The translations under genes and the position numbers were made by a program. From Siphonodentalium dalli (Eukaryota; Mollusca; Scaphopoda; Gadilida; Siphonodentaliidae), in assembly GCA_032622095.1 (NCBI GenBank), contig CP136061.1, forward strand, positions 193,636,369-193,700,368: 64,000 nt of DNA, given 5' to 3'. A model generated the notes under the pieces. It made no database searches. It saw nothing but the letters and a program-made list of their open reading frames with translations, and was not told the origin of the DNA. Below are positions 1 to 13,400 of this stretch, in pieces (positions within the stretch are counted from its first letter, which is position 1; every line of letters starts with the position of its first letter).

Positions 1-1578
1 GGAGGTTTTGTGATCGTTTTCAGCGTATTGATTTCTCACGTTGCAGTTAGCTAGTATTTTTGTCGATGCCGCTCAGTGGATGTTACTGGGCGGTAATTAT
101 CTGGTAAATTATGGTCCACCTTCTTTTGCTATATTAGTCAACTAATTGCCAGTAGCCAATCAGAAGACAGATGCCCAGCATCAAATGTGTTATTGAATAA
201 ATTAAAACAAACTGGCATCAATATGTTTAGCGAGGCTTTTTTATGTTCATTTATAAATTCCATCGGCACCCGGACTTGTTGTTGCGTCGCCTATCTCTCC
301 ATCCGTTATTCGGCCATTGCAGACACTATTTTCAAAATATCCTATGTTCAATTCAAGCGTATCTATATCAGGTTTCGCCCGAGTGCCATTTAAATAACGA
401 CACCTTCCATATGTGTCGCAAAACAGTTTAAATCTTCCAGTGGGTTTGACTGTTTTATATTTAGAATCCTCCAGTAGTCGCACGGATGTTTAATTTTCAT
501 TGTTCATAATTTAATATAATTTATAAATCACGATCTATATAAATGAACATATGCTCGTGCAAATAGCTTCATATAATATTGGACGAAATTAATTAAATAC
601 AACTTTAAACCCGATGTATGGATATCAAATAAAACAGCCATTTGCGCGGCATTGAACAGTAAAGAGCGTTCCGTGTTAGTCTATTCCTAATATGGTAGAA
701 ATAAAGGGCGCTTGTTTCACTTCTGTATATCAATAGTTCTTGTATTTATCTAAAACCTCCTCCCAAATAATAGAATAGCTCGAATGGAATATCTCGAATG
801 AGCCATGTCCGTTCTACAGGGATATAAACCGCAATATGAACCACTGCGCATTGGCTACCCAGTGAAGTGATTTGTAGAGCTAAAGTTATATGCATTATAC
901 AAGCTTCAAATTAAACCTCGTAATTACACGTTTCTGTTATGTCGCTGAATAGTGTGAGTCAATAAATACAAGAAAGACTTACTGAAGAAAAAAAGATTAT
1001 AGCAAACTAAGTGCACCACCTGTAAGTGGTATAACATACGACTTTGGTTTCATTTACATCGCATATTTAAAAAGATGATATACTTGTTATCACTTGAAAA
1101 CCAATAAAACTAAAATTTTATTTAAAAGTAAACTGGGCCAATAACTCTGAACTTATGTCTTTTGTTCTTCCACAATTTTAACAATCTATTCGAGAAGCTT
1201 GGTGAAGCGGTAGTGTGTTCACGTAATGTAAATTTGTTTTCTTTCTACAATTTGAGTCATTCACTCTAAACCCAGATGATGGAAGATAAACAATAATATA
1301 TTTTATACCGTATGAATGACAACACAATTGGATATTTGTTGAAGAAGAGTACCCTATGGTATATATTATAATCAAGCTATATCGATCCAATCGCCGTTTC
1401 AATCATGAAGTGTTCCATGGATCAATGTAGGTGAACAAATAACCCAACTACTGCTACACATGCATGCTAATATCGATTGCAGATTTATAGAAGTCAAATG
1501 AATTATAACCACGATGGTATCAGTTGGTTTCATTTTCTCTGAATCATGCACAAATAAAGAGCGTTCTCTATACTATCT
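1..1578. other. AT-rich non-coding stretch
   Basis: No exon, RNA gene or clear repeat border is recognised here. A protein-like 78-codon frame lies on the minus strand at 247-483 (cysteine-containing, ending in a stop), but it has no acceptor or donor in phase and matches no family I can name. Copies of the short motif aataaagagcgtt, found elsewhere in the window, occur near 660 and 1553. Confidence 0.4.
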
Positions 1579-1815
1579 TCAAAATAAAGAGCGTCGTCCC
1601 ACTTTTGTGTGGAGGGTTGATACGACTCGATAAATGTCTATTTTATCTTGACTTCTCAAAAACATTGGAGCAGGTCTGGTTCCTGGTCCCAAAAACAGTG
1701 CATTAGTTGACTGAAATCATGCAAGTACGACATGCAAGTCAAACGGTTAATTTATACTGTAGAGCCGTTTGGAGACTCAACACTGAATTATACATCATTA
1801 ATATCTCAGGCCTAC
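1579..1815. repeat. Dispersed repeat family, copy 1
   Basis: This stretch is closely similar in direct orientation to 7003-7226. Both begin aataaagagcgt, pass through a shared block ending in tcctggtcccaaaaacagtg, and end near a shared caggcctac. No coding frame is conserved between copies. It is an interspersed non-coding element of unknown class. Confidence 0.65.
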
Positions 1816-2043
1816 TATACTTGCACCCAGGTTGGCCAACTCATGTAAAATTAATTCGTACAGGTCGATCTCACACCATGATGGACATGACAATGGAATG
1901 TGAAACAGAATGACAATCTGCGGAACAGAATTTGATATTGTGTGGGACGGCCGATATCCCGAGGAATATAGCACGTAGATGGTTCGTTAGGTATCTAACG
2001 AAATGTCCATATTCGCCCCAGGCAAATATATTAACCCCGCCAC

Positions 2044-2145
2044 TGACCGGACACCATGGTCGGATTCGTATCTCCGGTTTAAACCTCCGAGTTTAAACCT
2101 GGTTCAAGCCTCCATTGGCGGTCCAGCCAAACCGGGTCTTTGACT
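2044..2145. repeat. Fragment of a Harbinger-like terminal repeat family
   Basis: It contains ggattcgtatctccggttt followed by paired tttaaacc blocks and a gcggtccagccaaaccgggt stretch. The same modules form the ends and interior of the element at 16867-19201, where the second module appears inverted near 18630. Only one end is seen here, so this is a solo or truncated copy. Confidence 0.5.
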
Positions 2146-2150
2146 CTTTG

Positions 2151-2834
2151 ACTCTGTACCACACAAGGTACTTAAGGCCTAGAGGGGTAGAAACGAATGT
2201 TCATGGGTTGATTCAACATTTTCTAAACTCAAAAACAGCAAAGAGAGCGCGTAAATTCTATTGATTCTGGATGGAAGAGTGTAACAAGCGGCGTTCATAA
2301 ACGATTTGCCACGTGGAATGAAAGGTGTTTGTACATTTGTTGCGGAAAATACAAAGGTATTTGAACATCCAAATACAATGTCCACATGAAGAAATATATG
2401 CAGCTTGCAGGTGGCCAAAGCAATGACAACTCCCATTTAATTGCGATAAAATACACATTCGAAATGTACATATTAATGGCAATGTCAGTCTGTCAGACAC
2501 GATTGGTTACTGTCGAATGACAATTTTACGATCCTTGTTATTCCTCTTTATGTCCATTCTGCTATATCACTAATCTGTTCAAAACTACCATATACTGCAG
2601 GTTAACTCCACGTGCATTCTGTTTCTTGCACCGTAAAGATGTTGGTTTACCAGAGTCTCATCTAATTTTGTGATGTAAATTGACAATAAATTGCGGGTCC
2701 CTCGATAGCTTGTCTCCAAATACAAATTGTTGAAATACTCTGATCGTAATATCTAATGCAACGTAAATGATACCCGACCAAAATCACAGTGAATTGTCTC
2801 AGTGTCTTACTGAAGACAAGAGACCCACTTGATA
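2151..2834. other. Unassigned non-coding stretch
   Basis: Short overlapping frames on both strands show no recognisable domain and no in-phase splice sites. Nothing else is supported here. Confidence 0.3.
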
Positions 2835-4100
2835 TAGTGATGCGGACCGGACCGGACCACCCTAGGTCCACTGACAATAGACGGACCAGTTGTATAGGAT
2901 CAATTATTCTAAGATAATCTTTAATATCGAAAATCGTTGGAGCTTCTGTTATTGCGGACGGTATGTCGTCCACGCTTTTATGGTTGAGGGGGATTACTTT
3001 TTGTAATGCTCAGTATTGCTGAAATATGTGTAAATTTTTTCGGGGTTTCTGAATTCATACTCGGTGAGGCTAGTAGGGGCCCTCTGATTTACAATGTTAA
3101 ACATAGTTTGTAGTTTACGAAGTTCGCGCCTTTTTCTTAGCGGGGGCAAGCCGACTTATGTCATGATGTCTTTGTCTGATCAATGTGTAATCGGACCAAT
3201 TTATCCAATTGGTATTTTTGCACATGCCCAGACTACATCGGAGTAATCATTATAGAGGCAGTATATAGGTTTTCTAAAACGTCTTCCTGTCGAGTTGGAA
3301 TTTAAATTTTCTGAGTTTATATGAGCGGGATGCTACTCTCTTTATAGTTTCATTTATATGATTGTTCCACATAATATTTGATTGGAGCTCAAGACCAAGG
3401 TGACTATTTGTCTCCACAAAAGATATTATATCCTTATTAAAAGTTAAATTAGGGATATCACCGGAGGTGCCAATCAATGAATAGGACATGCCCATTGTTT
3501 TAGAGGGATTAAAGCTGACCAGCCATTTTTTGACCATGTTGCTATGGTTTCAAGGTCCATATTCATCATCCGTGCTGATTAATTTAGGTAGTAAAGCAGG
3601 TATCGTCAGCGTACATTCTGGACACGGAACTGATATTGTCTGGTAGGCCATTGATGTAGACTAAAAGTAGAAAATGTCCTAACATCTAGCCATGTGGCAC
3701 GCCCGCTGTGATTATCTCATAATCAGAAAAGCTGTTTGTAAATAACACGCGGCGGTTACTTAGATAGTTTTTTTTTTATCCATTTCAAAGGTTTTCCGCC
3801 GCTCATAGTTGGAAAGAATGTACCAATCCCTTGTGCCAAACTCTCTCGAATGCCTTCGATATATCACAGAAAGTAGAGCATGTATATAATCCATTGTCGA
3901 GAGATTGGCACAGGTAAATATACAGATCTATGAGTTGATGAGATGTACTTTGACCTGGCATGAAACCCGATTGGCGTAAGTATATTAGTTCTTTTCCAAC
4001 TCGCACTGGACCTGTCCAGAAGGGGTGGTCCGGTCCCAGGTCCAGTAAAGCCGTGGACTGGTACCGGACCGGATTGTTTGCGGTCCGGCCCGCATCACTA
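2835..4100. mobile_element. hAT-like non-autonomous element with LINE inside
   Basis: The ends are inverted: the left end reads TAGTGATGCGGACCGGACC and the right end, reverse-complemented, reads TAGTGATGCGGGCCGGACC. Flanking 8-mers ACTTGATA (2827-2834) and GCTTGATG (4101-4108) agree at six of eight positions, as expected for an aged 8-bp target duplication. The TAGNG start and 8-bp duplication are hAT hallmarks (known). No hAT transposase is visible; the interior is occupied by a decayed minus-strand LINE (about 3030-4006). Confidence 0.6.
3030..4006 (-). pseudogene. Decayed LINE reverse transcriptase
   Basis: Read on the minus strand, the region gives successive reverse-transcriptase blocks: an FMPGQSTSHQLIDLY segment and an FCDISKAFERVWHKGL segment (about 3810-4000), the catalytic MYADDT core (about 3596-3625), the KWLVSFNPSKT block (about 3500-3535), and C-terminal LPPLRKRRELRKLQ (about 3120-3150). 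The blocks are in the normal order of a jockey/CR1-type LINE but sit in different frames with stops between, so the copy is dead. It lies wholly inside the hAT-like element, so it inserted after that element or was carried by it. The endonuclease and 5' parts are missing. Confidence 0.85.
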
Positions 4101-4352
4101 GCTTGATGTGGAACATATTGCTGCGAAGGCTCTTTCCCTGGGTAGTGTGGGATTAGCCAGTCTTCTCAGAAAATAGTGCTAAACGTCCCATACGAATCAT
4201 AACGCTTTCTCTTAATCAATGTTTGTGTAGATAACATTCTTGCTATGGTCATACATGTAAATCTTGGCCAAATACTGTTCAGAAGGGCATACTCATTGTC
4301 GTCAGCGACACATGAACATTCCGATGAGTAACATTAATGCTGTATTATTCAG

Positions 4353-4424
4353 AACTCGAGAAATGGTTTGGACTTCCCAACGAACAACCAGTTCCTCCAG
4401 TGATCGCACCAAGAGATCAGATCG
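4353..4424 (+). CDS. Receptor exon, stalk segment 1
   Basis: A 72-nt exon with phase 1 at both ends, bounded by acceptor tgtattattcag and donor gtatgt. It encodes LEKWFGLPNEQPVPPVIAPR followed by DQI, a proline-containing linker. The last base G joins the first two bases of the next exon to give glycine. It is the most upstream exon found; its phase-1 start requires at least one earlier exon. Confidence 0.65.
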
Positions 4425-7400
4425 GTATGTATAGTTGTCAAAAAAAAAAAAAACCATATACTGATCATTCGTGATTCTATTATTGTCAAATCTTCAAACT
4501 GCAATGTGAAAAGAAAAAAATTCTATTGTCGTGCGAGCTAAATAATGTTCATCCTTATTGATTATTATATGAGATTGATTCTTGAACGTGCTTTAACCCT
4601 TTCTATACTAAATGTATTCTCCCATTCAGTTATAAGAGTATACATGGGAATGGTCTATTACTCATTTGGAAGGGTGTTCAGGTAAAGCAGACGATAGACA
4701 CACAACAAAATCAGATAATACAAGAGGGAACATGGGAAATGTTCAGTTTGTTCAAATATTATCTGAACAATTTCTCGTCGATGAGTATTTAGTATATATA
4801 TGCTTAAATGTTGTTTGTTCGACACCAGTTTGCCGCTCCAGATTTAAGCTCACGTTTGCATAAGAAGCGTGTTCTGTTATCTTCTCTTCAATTACTGTTT
4901 TGGCTGACCAATCATTTGAACAAATCTCGTGTTTCTTCCTGCGCCCATGGCTATACCTCTATGACGTTTTGGTGCTCAGTTCGCATTGCTACACCAGAAG
5001 CTTCTCTTAAGAGTTTTTTTTTAAAACTAATAACAAATCGCAGGTATTTCTGTTACAGGTAATGATGGCAACATGGTTCTGGACAGACGCACAGAACCAG
5101 GGTATCAGCCTGGAGTTAACATCGCGGAAGGTATTAAATGCTTCCTTAATAACTTATAATAAAACCGAGTTTAATCCTATATTCTAGACATTTCTTTTGG
5201 AAAGAGAAAGCACCGTAACAAGTAAGCGAACTAAGTGACATAGAAATTGATGACGAACTTGTTCACAAATGCCTACGGTCAATTAAGACGACAAAAGCAG
5301 CACGTATGAAGCGGCACGTATAATAACTGGGGCTAATAGGAGTTGGTTTAATAATATTTATTCCCAATAATAATTTGATACAATATAATATATTGGTAAT
5401 TCATGTTACCATGTTCCTTGTGTATGGGAGTGGATTCGGCTGTAAGCCTATATGGCTTATATATGCCGTCTCCACAAGTGACCTTATCATCGGTGGACAT
5501 AATATAAAATGGTGCGACAAAGCAAGCAATATTATGCTTGCATTAATCGAGTCGCGTCCCGTCGTGGAGTTGTCGGAGACAGGTAATGAATTGGTATATT
5601 CATGTACTAAATGTTTACACCATGTCTAATATATTATAGTATGGGTTTCATAGAATGGGTTCGTAAGAGCAATACAGACACAAGCATATATACAACATTT
5701 GTGTGTCACATGTCGTATCGGTCATCAGCTATTTCAATATTTCTATATATTAGATATTTACTTAATGTAATTATTATTGGGCAGTGTCATATAATCTGTT
5801 TATATGTTAGCTCGAAAAGCGTTCTGTCATGATTATGAATTTCTGGACTGTTTTAAATGTAAAAATATTTTCGCTCAAACTACCAGAAAGACATTCGTTT
5901 CTTTGTCTACTGTATAATGGGCAGTGGAATAAGAAATGATTCGCCGTTTCATCACTTCCACACACACAATGAGGACTTGATCTGAGAAAATTTTCACACA
6001 GGTCTTTATTAAGAAAACTACAACCAAGTCGCAATCTGCAGTGATGTATTTGCGCTGGGTGTGAGTAATAATAATAGTGGTAAATATAAGGTTCTCTACG
6101 GTTATTATCCGTGCTTCCTATTAGGAGTTGTAATAGAGATGAATTATTGGTAGAAATCGGATGCCAGAGACTATCGAAAAGGGGAGAGAAATTAAAACGT
6201 GCACAATTCTATAAAATGACGAGAAAACGATAACTTAAGACCTCTCTTTTGCTTTTCTACCTCTTAACAAAAATCATTCATACCACATGCTATTACAGTT
6301 TTGAATGAATTAAGATTGCACAGAACCGCCACAATTCTACGAGCATGCATATACACGGCAAAGTCAAATAATCCACTGTCGAATACGTCTCGAATGCAGT
6401 AATCTGAATGATCACTTGCACCAAAATCCCTTACAGGATAATTCCGATTGTACTTATTGTGGCCTGACAGAGACTCCAGAACACTTCTTCTTTTATTGTC
6501 GAAAGTTCACGAATGAACGAGCGTTATGCCTTAAATGTCTTCGCAACAGACCAAGTTTAAATGATCTTATTAAAGGATCACAGTCATTACCAATAGATCA
6601 GAACATTGATATCTTAGCAAGAATACAGAAATGTATTCTACTAACAAAAAGATTCGCGACTAATTCAGAGAAAAATATATATTAGCAACTATGTGGCAAC
6701 CCTTGTCATCTTAAACGTCTCGATGGGGGCCATACAGGCACTGAGGTGTGGGAAGCAGGAAGCAGGAATTGGTTGTACTTAAAGATCCTCGGTCAGAATT
6801 GCATTCGCCAATTTCCGCTTAGTGGACAGACTAAACATCAAAAATACTTGCAATCGCAATCATGCGTATCACACACGTATCGTGAAGAAACTCCCCACAA
6901 AGTCAAACATAAGTAATACAACGGAAACGATCGTACCGCTCTTTAAAATCGACCGTTTTTTTGCGACGGAAGCAAATAAATAATTTGTCTTCCTGCAATG
7001 GTAAAATAAAGAGCGTTCATCCAATTTTTGTGTGGAATGTTGATACGACTGGACAAAAATGTCTATTTTATCTTGACTTCACCAAACATTGGAGTGGGTC
7101 TGGTTCCTGGTCCCAAAAACAGTGCATTGTTTGACTGAAATAACCAGTACGCCATGCAAGTCAAACGGTTAATTATACAAGAGAGTAGACTGAACACCGA
7201 ATTACATCATTAATATCGCAGGCCTACGCGAAAGTTTAGATCTCAGGTAATTGATTGCGATGTAAGCATTCTATTATGCGAATGCAATGCATGAGCGAAT
7301 GTCTGGCTCGACTGAGAATATACACATGTGTGTATGCAATAACTGATAATATCTCTGTATATATGTGTGCAATAAGGAAGAAATTGAAGAATATCCAATG

Positions 7401-10400
7401 TGTGTATATGCAATAACGGAGACTATTCATACAGGTTTTGTGTCAGTGCCGTTGATGCAGCTTCTTTGTGGTAATGTGCACGCATATTGCCCCAGTTGCA
7501 TGGCAATTTAATATCAAGAAATGACCAGGCGCAATATTGTCAAGTGATATTGGTACTAAGACGAGTAACTCTAGTCCAAATTCCCCAACGACGACCAGTT
7601 TTCAGTGTCAAAAATGGGTGACACGATGAATAGTCGATATGCATTTGTCTCAATGCTGTAAAAAGCACCTGACCGTAAATATGTTGATAATATAGACATA
7701 TCTATTAAAACAAATGCATTAATTTACTATAGTCTTGTATCAGACCCCACTATTTGTTGGTTTGTATTTGAATGTCTATTGTGCATCACCACCGATAGAA
7801 ATATATTTGGGGGATAAATACACGCATGTGGTTAGACCATCTCTTTATTTACAATAATATGTTAATGTGTTAATAAATCCCGCTGGCCTGTATTCGCTGG
7901 AAAGGGTTGACCCTGCACTTGTATCAAAAAAATAAAAAAAAATTAAAGAACGTCCTTTTAGACACCCGAAAATGTGCACAAATTACTTGCCAACGTATTG
8001 CGCCACACTTCAGTTTTCACAAGCTTCACACTACGCTTAAAATGAAGAAAATAATGACATCGAAAAATAACACCAACCCCTCCCAAAAATGATTCTCCAA
8101 TTTGACAGCCTTAACCGTTCATTGACCATTCAGCTGATCCTAGCTTGGGGTGCCAGAGTAGTTATCTCGTGGGAAACACGATTCAGAATCCAAAGCCGAT
8201 TACGGGGGCGGGGCTAATTCCCGATTCTAGGTCAGATTTTGAAATCCACGTGGTCTCCGAAACTATGTTTAATGTTCTCCCAGCGTCAAACATGGCTCAT
8301 GTATTTGACACAAGTATCATTTGTATCTTATATTTATAAAGTTCACGTTTGTTGTGAAAGTCATGCGTTTCTTCTATGCGTATATACACAGCACATAATT
8401 TGCTGCCAATCCGACTTAATCGCATCTTTTTTTCAAGTTAAAGTGTGTTTATTGATGAGGGCAAGCATTTAATTCTAACAGCTCTAGGCCTCCTGAATCA
8501 AGTTCCAAAGATGTTGTGAAGAACACACGAAACGTGTCAGTTGCACAGGGACGTGACGCCAGTGGTTGATTGGGTGTCTCGACCCCCCCCCCCCCGAACT
8601 TTGGTCCAATTTGCTTAGCTGTGCAATAATTCATACGTGACGAAAATTCAGGATTCTATTGACTAACTGTTCCAAATAATGATACGTACAAGCCAGCAAA
8701 CGCAACAAACAAACCCGATTTTAAATAAATACATATACAAACTTATGACTAACTAGGGAGAGGGGGTGACCGGTGATCTGTATATATGTTCAACTTGTTT
8801 TGGTAGTCATGTTGCTTTGCCATTACTAATTTTTCAGTGTAATAACATATGGGAGAAAGGGGTACCCTTCAGTGAGTCAGCACTTGTCCTCCAATCCCAT
8901 TGTATGTATAAACAAATATATGTGTTATATATCATGTGTTATCTAAATTTGACAAATATTTGAAATAAATATGTTTAAACTAAACTTTGGTACATTTCCA
9001 GCAGTTGGAAATTTCATGCATGACACAACGTTAGTTGGACATTAATTTGACACCATATATAGGTTGGAATTGTTCTCATTGTTTGATTTTTTTCAACCAG
9101 TAAAAGTTGGTAATTTTCCAATCTTAGTGTGTGTCAGGTTGGCTATTTCCAAGGGGTGCAAATGGAATTCTGCGAACCTGTGAGATTGATGTTTGGTTCA
9201 ATGGGGGGGGGGGGGGGTGCAGTTGGCCGGAAATTTGAGGAAACCTCTAGCCACGTCCCTAGAACTTGTACGTGTGGGTACTTAATCAATAAATTGACTC
9301 ACATTTCCACTATATAGTCCTGAGATCCTAGAATAAGCTTTACATTTTTGTTTGTGCGATTGGGAGATTTAGTTCACCTGCGATCACAAGACCACAACAT
9401 TAGCTTCATGAGCAAAGCTTTATTTTCCAACTTAGGTACAGCACGTTGGCCAAAAAATGCCTGTGTTTGTTGTCTATTCAGAGACTATTGTGCAAAACGG
9501 CTGCATTTAACGAAACAAAACATTTTAAACATGAAATTGCTATAAGACTAGATAGTACATACGTGTATCCGATACTCCATCGATATCATATAATCCTACT
9601 ATTTCTTGAATAAGAAGAAACATTATAATAACGAACACAGCAGAAGACATATCCAATCAGGTTCACATGAATTCGGTCAATGGTGACGTATCCGCCGAAT
9701 TCGAAAGCGACATGCGTTCGGGCGGTATTTTATGGATGGAATTATGAAATGGACATATGAAAGTAACAATAAAACTCCACACTGATTTGCTTCGCCATCA
9801 ACCGAAGTGCTCCCCCAGCGTTACTATCAATAGCGTTATTATTTGACTAATTTCAGTAATATTCTCCCAGTTTACATTCGATAAAACAAGTTTGTCTACG
9901 CATTTAAAATTCTTTGATATAGATCGTTTATATTCTGCAATAATTTGTACATAAGAGACGGATTCTTATGTTTTATTGTGTTTTTAACTCCGAGGTGCAT
10001 GGCGAAATCTAGGTTTGTTTACATTACGAACATTTGAGTCCGTAATCGGAATCGGAATCCGAATCTGGATTACCACGAGATTGAGATTACGGTCTGTTCG
10101 TTTACTGATTCTGCCAATTTCTGGTCTGTTCGTTTACCGAACCAAGTCGTACGGGGACTAATCTGTAATCTGAATCCAGATTCTGAATCGGGATTCCCAC
10201 GAGATAACGACTCTGGGGAAATCACTCTTCTGATTTGTATTTGGTGTATTATAACCCAAACAAAAACCTCAATGTATGTGGTAATTATTTTTCAGACCTG
10301 TCCTTCTGGGGAGGTGGCTTAGGTGGCACAGACACACAGTCGAATGCACTGAACACAGGTATATATTTATACTGTATTTCATCCTATCCCCCTTCCTATT

Positions 10401-13400
10401 CTCAATATTTTTAAACGATCTGGAAGACTTTCTATCGGATTGTGGTATACAAGGCCTTGATGATATTGGAGATTCGTTTTTTGACCAGTTCGGCGAATAT
10501 CTTAAACTGCTGTGCATCCTTTATGCGGATGACACCGTTCTGATGGCCGAGAGCCCAGATGGTTTGCAAAGGGCATTGAATTCATTCGCGGATTACACTG
10601 AGTCATGGAGATTAACAGTTAATGTTGAGAAAACTAAAATAATGATCTTTTGTAACAAAAAGTCACAAACTGAGTACAAATTCACGATGAATGGGACCAG
10701 TGTTGAAACGGTTGATATTTTCTGTTACCTGGGAGTACAATATTTCCGAATTGGTCGATTATGTAAGGCGGTGCAAAGAATCAGTCAAGTTGGAACGAAT
10801 GCCATGTACGCACTCCTCCATAGAATCGGGAAGCTCAACATGCCCTGTGATCTGTCGCTTAGGCCCGTTCCAAACGACGGATTTTTGTCGACTCGAATCT
10901 AATTGTATTAAATCCGTCGGTGATGCGTCTGCGGTCAATTTTGTTTCAGACGGACGCATCTTTGTCGCGTCGAATCTAATACATCGGTCGATTTATTTAA
11001 AGGTGCACTCCATGTTACCTTCACAAAATGGTCACGCGTATATATAGAGGCCTATAGATACCGGTATGTTATACATATATATATACTAAAATACAGTATA
11101 AATTATGTATAAATATATGCGCGATTGCAGCGCGAATATATGTGCATATGTATATGAGGATGTTTATAGTACATATAGTTATATAATATAATATAATATA
11201 ATAGGCGCTACAAATAAATGTTAGATCGTGCAACCAATTGCCATATATGTGTATACCATGCATGTAAATACAGGTATACAAGAATTAGTATAAATCAGAG
11301 ACTACCACCCCTACCCTTATAATAAGGAATACCGGAATATATGAATTATTATAAATAAGAGGTTACCACCCCTATACCCTCATCATAATGCCGGTATATA
11401 TGAATTATTATAAATAAGATCAGTGGTACCACCCCTACCCCTTATAATGAGGAATACCGGAATATATTAATTATATATTATAAATCATAGGCTACCACCT
11501 ATATATCCTTTATAATAAGGAATACCGGTATCTATGAATTATTATAAATCATAGGCTACCATCCCTACCCCTCATAATAAGTAATACCGGTTTATATGAA
11601 TTATTATAAATCTGAGGCTACCACCCCTACCCCTTATAATAAGGAATACCGGTATTTATAAATTATTATAAATCATAGGCTACCACTCTGCCCCTTATAA
11701 CAAGTAATACCTGAATATATGAATTATTATAAATAAGAAGTTACTACCCCTTTACCCCTCATAATAAGTAATATCGGTATATATGAATTATTATAAATCA
11801 GTAGTACCACCTCTGCCCCTTATAATAAGTAATACCGCTAAATATTAATTATTATACATCAGAGACTATCACCCCTATTCCTTACAATAAGGAATATCGG
11901 TCTATATGAATTATTATAAATCAGTTGCTACAACCCCTACCCATTATACCGGCAAATATGGATTATTCTAAAACATTGATACTATATCCATTATAAGATG
12001 TGAGTCAGTGACATGCCATGTTCGTTGAGGAATCAAACTACCAAAATAATTACAATTTGCACAATGTTACCTAAGCAATGCTTATAGATATATCTTCCTT
12101 TATGACAAAGAGAGCGTGCGACAAATGACGTCATGTGGGTATTTCCTCAGATAAGGGGAGCCCCCTCATTATTATACCATTATCATATCATTATCATATC
12201 ATTTGCATTCGTTCTTCGGCAACTTTCGGCTCTTCTCGTCACATGTATTAGATTCGAGTCGTCAAAAATCCGTCGTTTGAAACCAAGACGGATTTCAGAC
12301 GCATCACCGACGAAGATTCGTCTGAATTGGACGGAGATTCGTCTGTGATGCGTCTGACACGGATCTAATTGTTTCAAACGTCGCATTTTTGACGCATTTA
12401 ATACAATTGTGGGTCTGGTATTAGATTCGAGTCGACAAAAATCCGTCGTTTGGAACGGGCCTTAGACTGTTTGATACAATGGTTGGTCCAATCTTGATGT
12501 ACGGTAGTGAAGTCTGGGGGTTCGAAAAATACTGACAGCTTAGAAATCGTCCATCGAAAATTTATCAAATATTTATTACGAATGAAAACATCTACACCAA
12601 ATTTTATGGTTTACGGAGAAACGGGAAGATACCCAATTTCAGTAAATATAAAGGCAAGAATGCTTACATTCTGGTCAAAATTAGTTGAAGGTCGTTGTTC
12701 CAAATTAGCGCATAAACTTTATATTGTTATAAAAGGCATAGATGGCAGTGCATATCTCCGGGGGAAGTCGATACGCTGGATCAGCTGCATAAAATATAGC
12801 TTAGCATCAGTCGGTTGGGAGCAAATTTGGATGTCACAAAAACCACTTAGTCATTTAGAAATAGGAATCTATCGCAAAATACGTAATAAATTATTTGAGA
12901 CTCAATGGCGCAACGATATCGAAAGTTCATCGCGGGGGACATTTTACGGTAGTTTTAAACATGAGTTAAGTTTGGAAATATACCTCAAGATTATTCCCCA
13001 AGACATGGCATTTTCTGTTATAAAGTTAAGAACAGCTAACCATAGACTCCCAATTGAGACCTCTCGGTGGGAAAAGAACAAAAAGAAAGAAAAGACAACA
13101 AATAAGGAATCCCAAATATGTCGACTATGTTTTAAAGATGTCGGGGCCGAATATCATTTCACTTTAACGTGCGAGGCACTGACCGACATCCGCTGTAAAT
13201 ACTTACCAAAACTATACCACGAGCAACCGAGTAATAGCAAACTGATAGACTTGCTTCAATGTGAAGACAGAAACACTTTGAAACAGCTTGCTATATTCAC
13301 AAAATTAGGATTGACTAAACTAAACGACAAGCCTAGCTAATGACAAAGACAGCGACTACATATGACGAATATGAAGATGACGATGTTGGCGATTACGATG

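Larger units (their letters stand above)
5131..10295 (+). other. Receptor intron with repeat debris
   Basis: A 5.2-kb intron. It holds two LINE 3' fragments (5807-6230 minus, 6330-6685 plus), a repeat copy (7003-7226), a poly-C/poly-G bearing repeat (8570-9290) and a degenerate inverted repeat near 10020-10215. I see nothing supportable at 7227-8560 or 9300-10010. A further small phase-1/1 exon could be hidden here; 5375-5582 has an open frame and a gtaatg donor but no acceptor in phase. Confidence 0.5.

Noticed and set aside
4630-4681. Possible 52-nt exon with good acceptor and donor
   Set aside because: Its length would shift the frame between the two 72-nt exons, which join correctly without it.
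5375-5582. Possible extra receptor exon with an ESRPVVELSETG ending and gtaatg donor
   Set aside because: The donor phase fits, but no acceptor with a pyrimidine tract gives the required phase-1 start.
8839-8875. Short exon-like piece between ttactaatttttcag and gtgagt
   Set aside because: In the phase needed by the receptor it starts with a stop codon, and it lies inside a repeat copy.
11286-11970. CRISPR-like array of regularly spaced repeats
   Set aside because: The units are contiguous and degenerate with no unique spacers, and the context is eukaryotic; it is a minisatellite.
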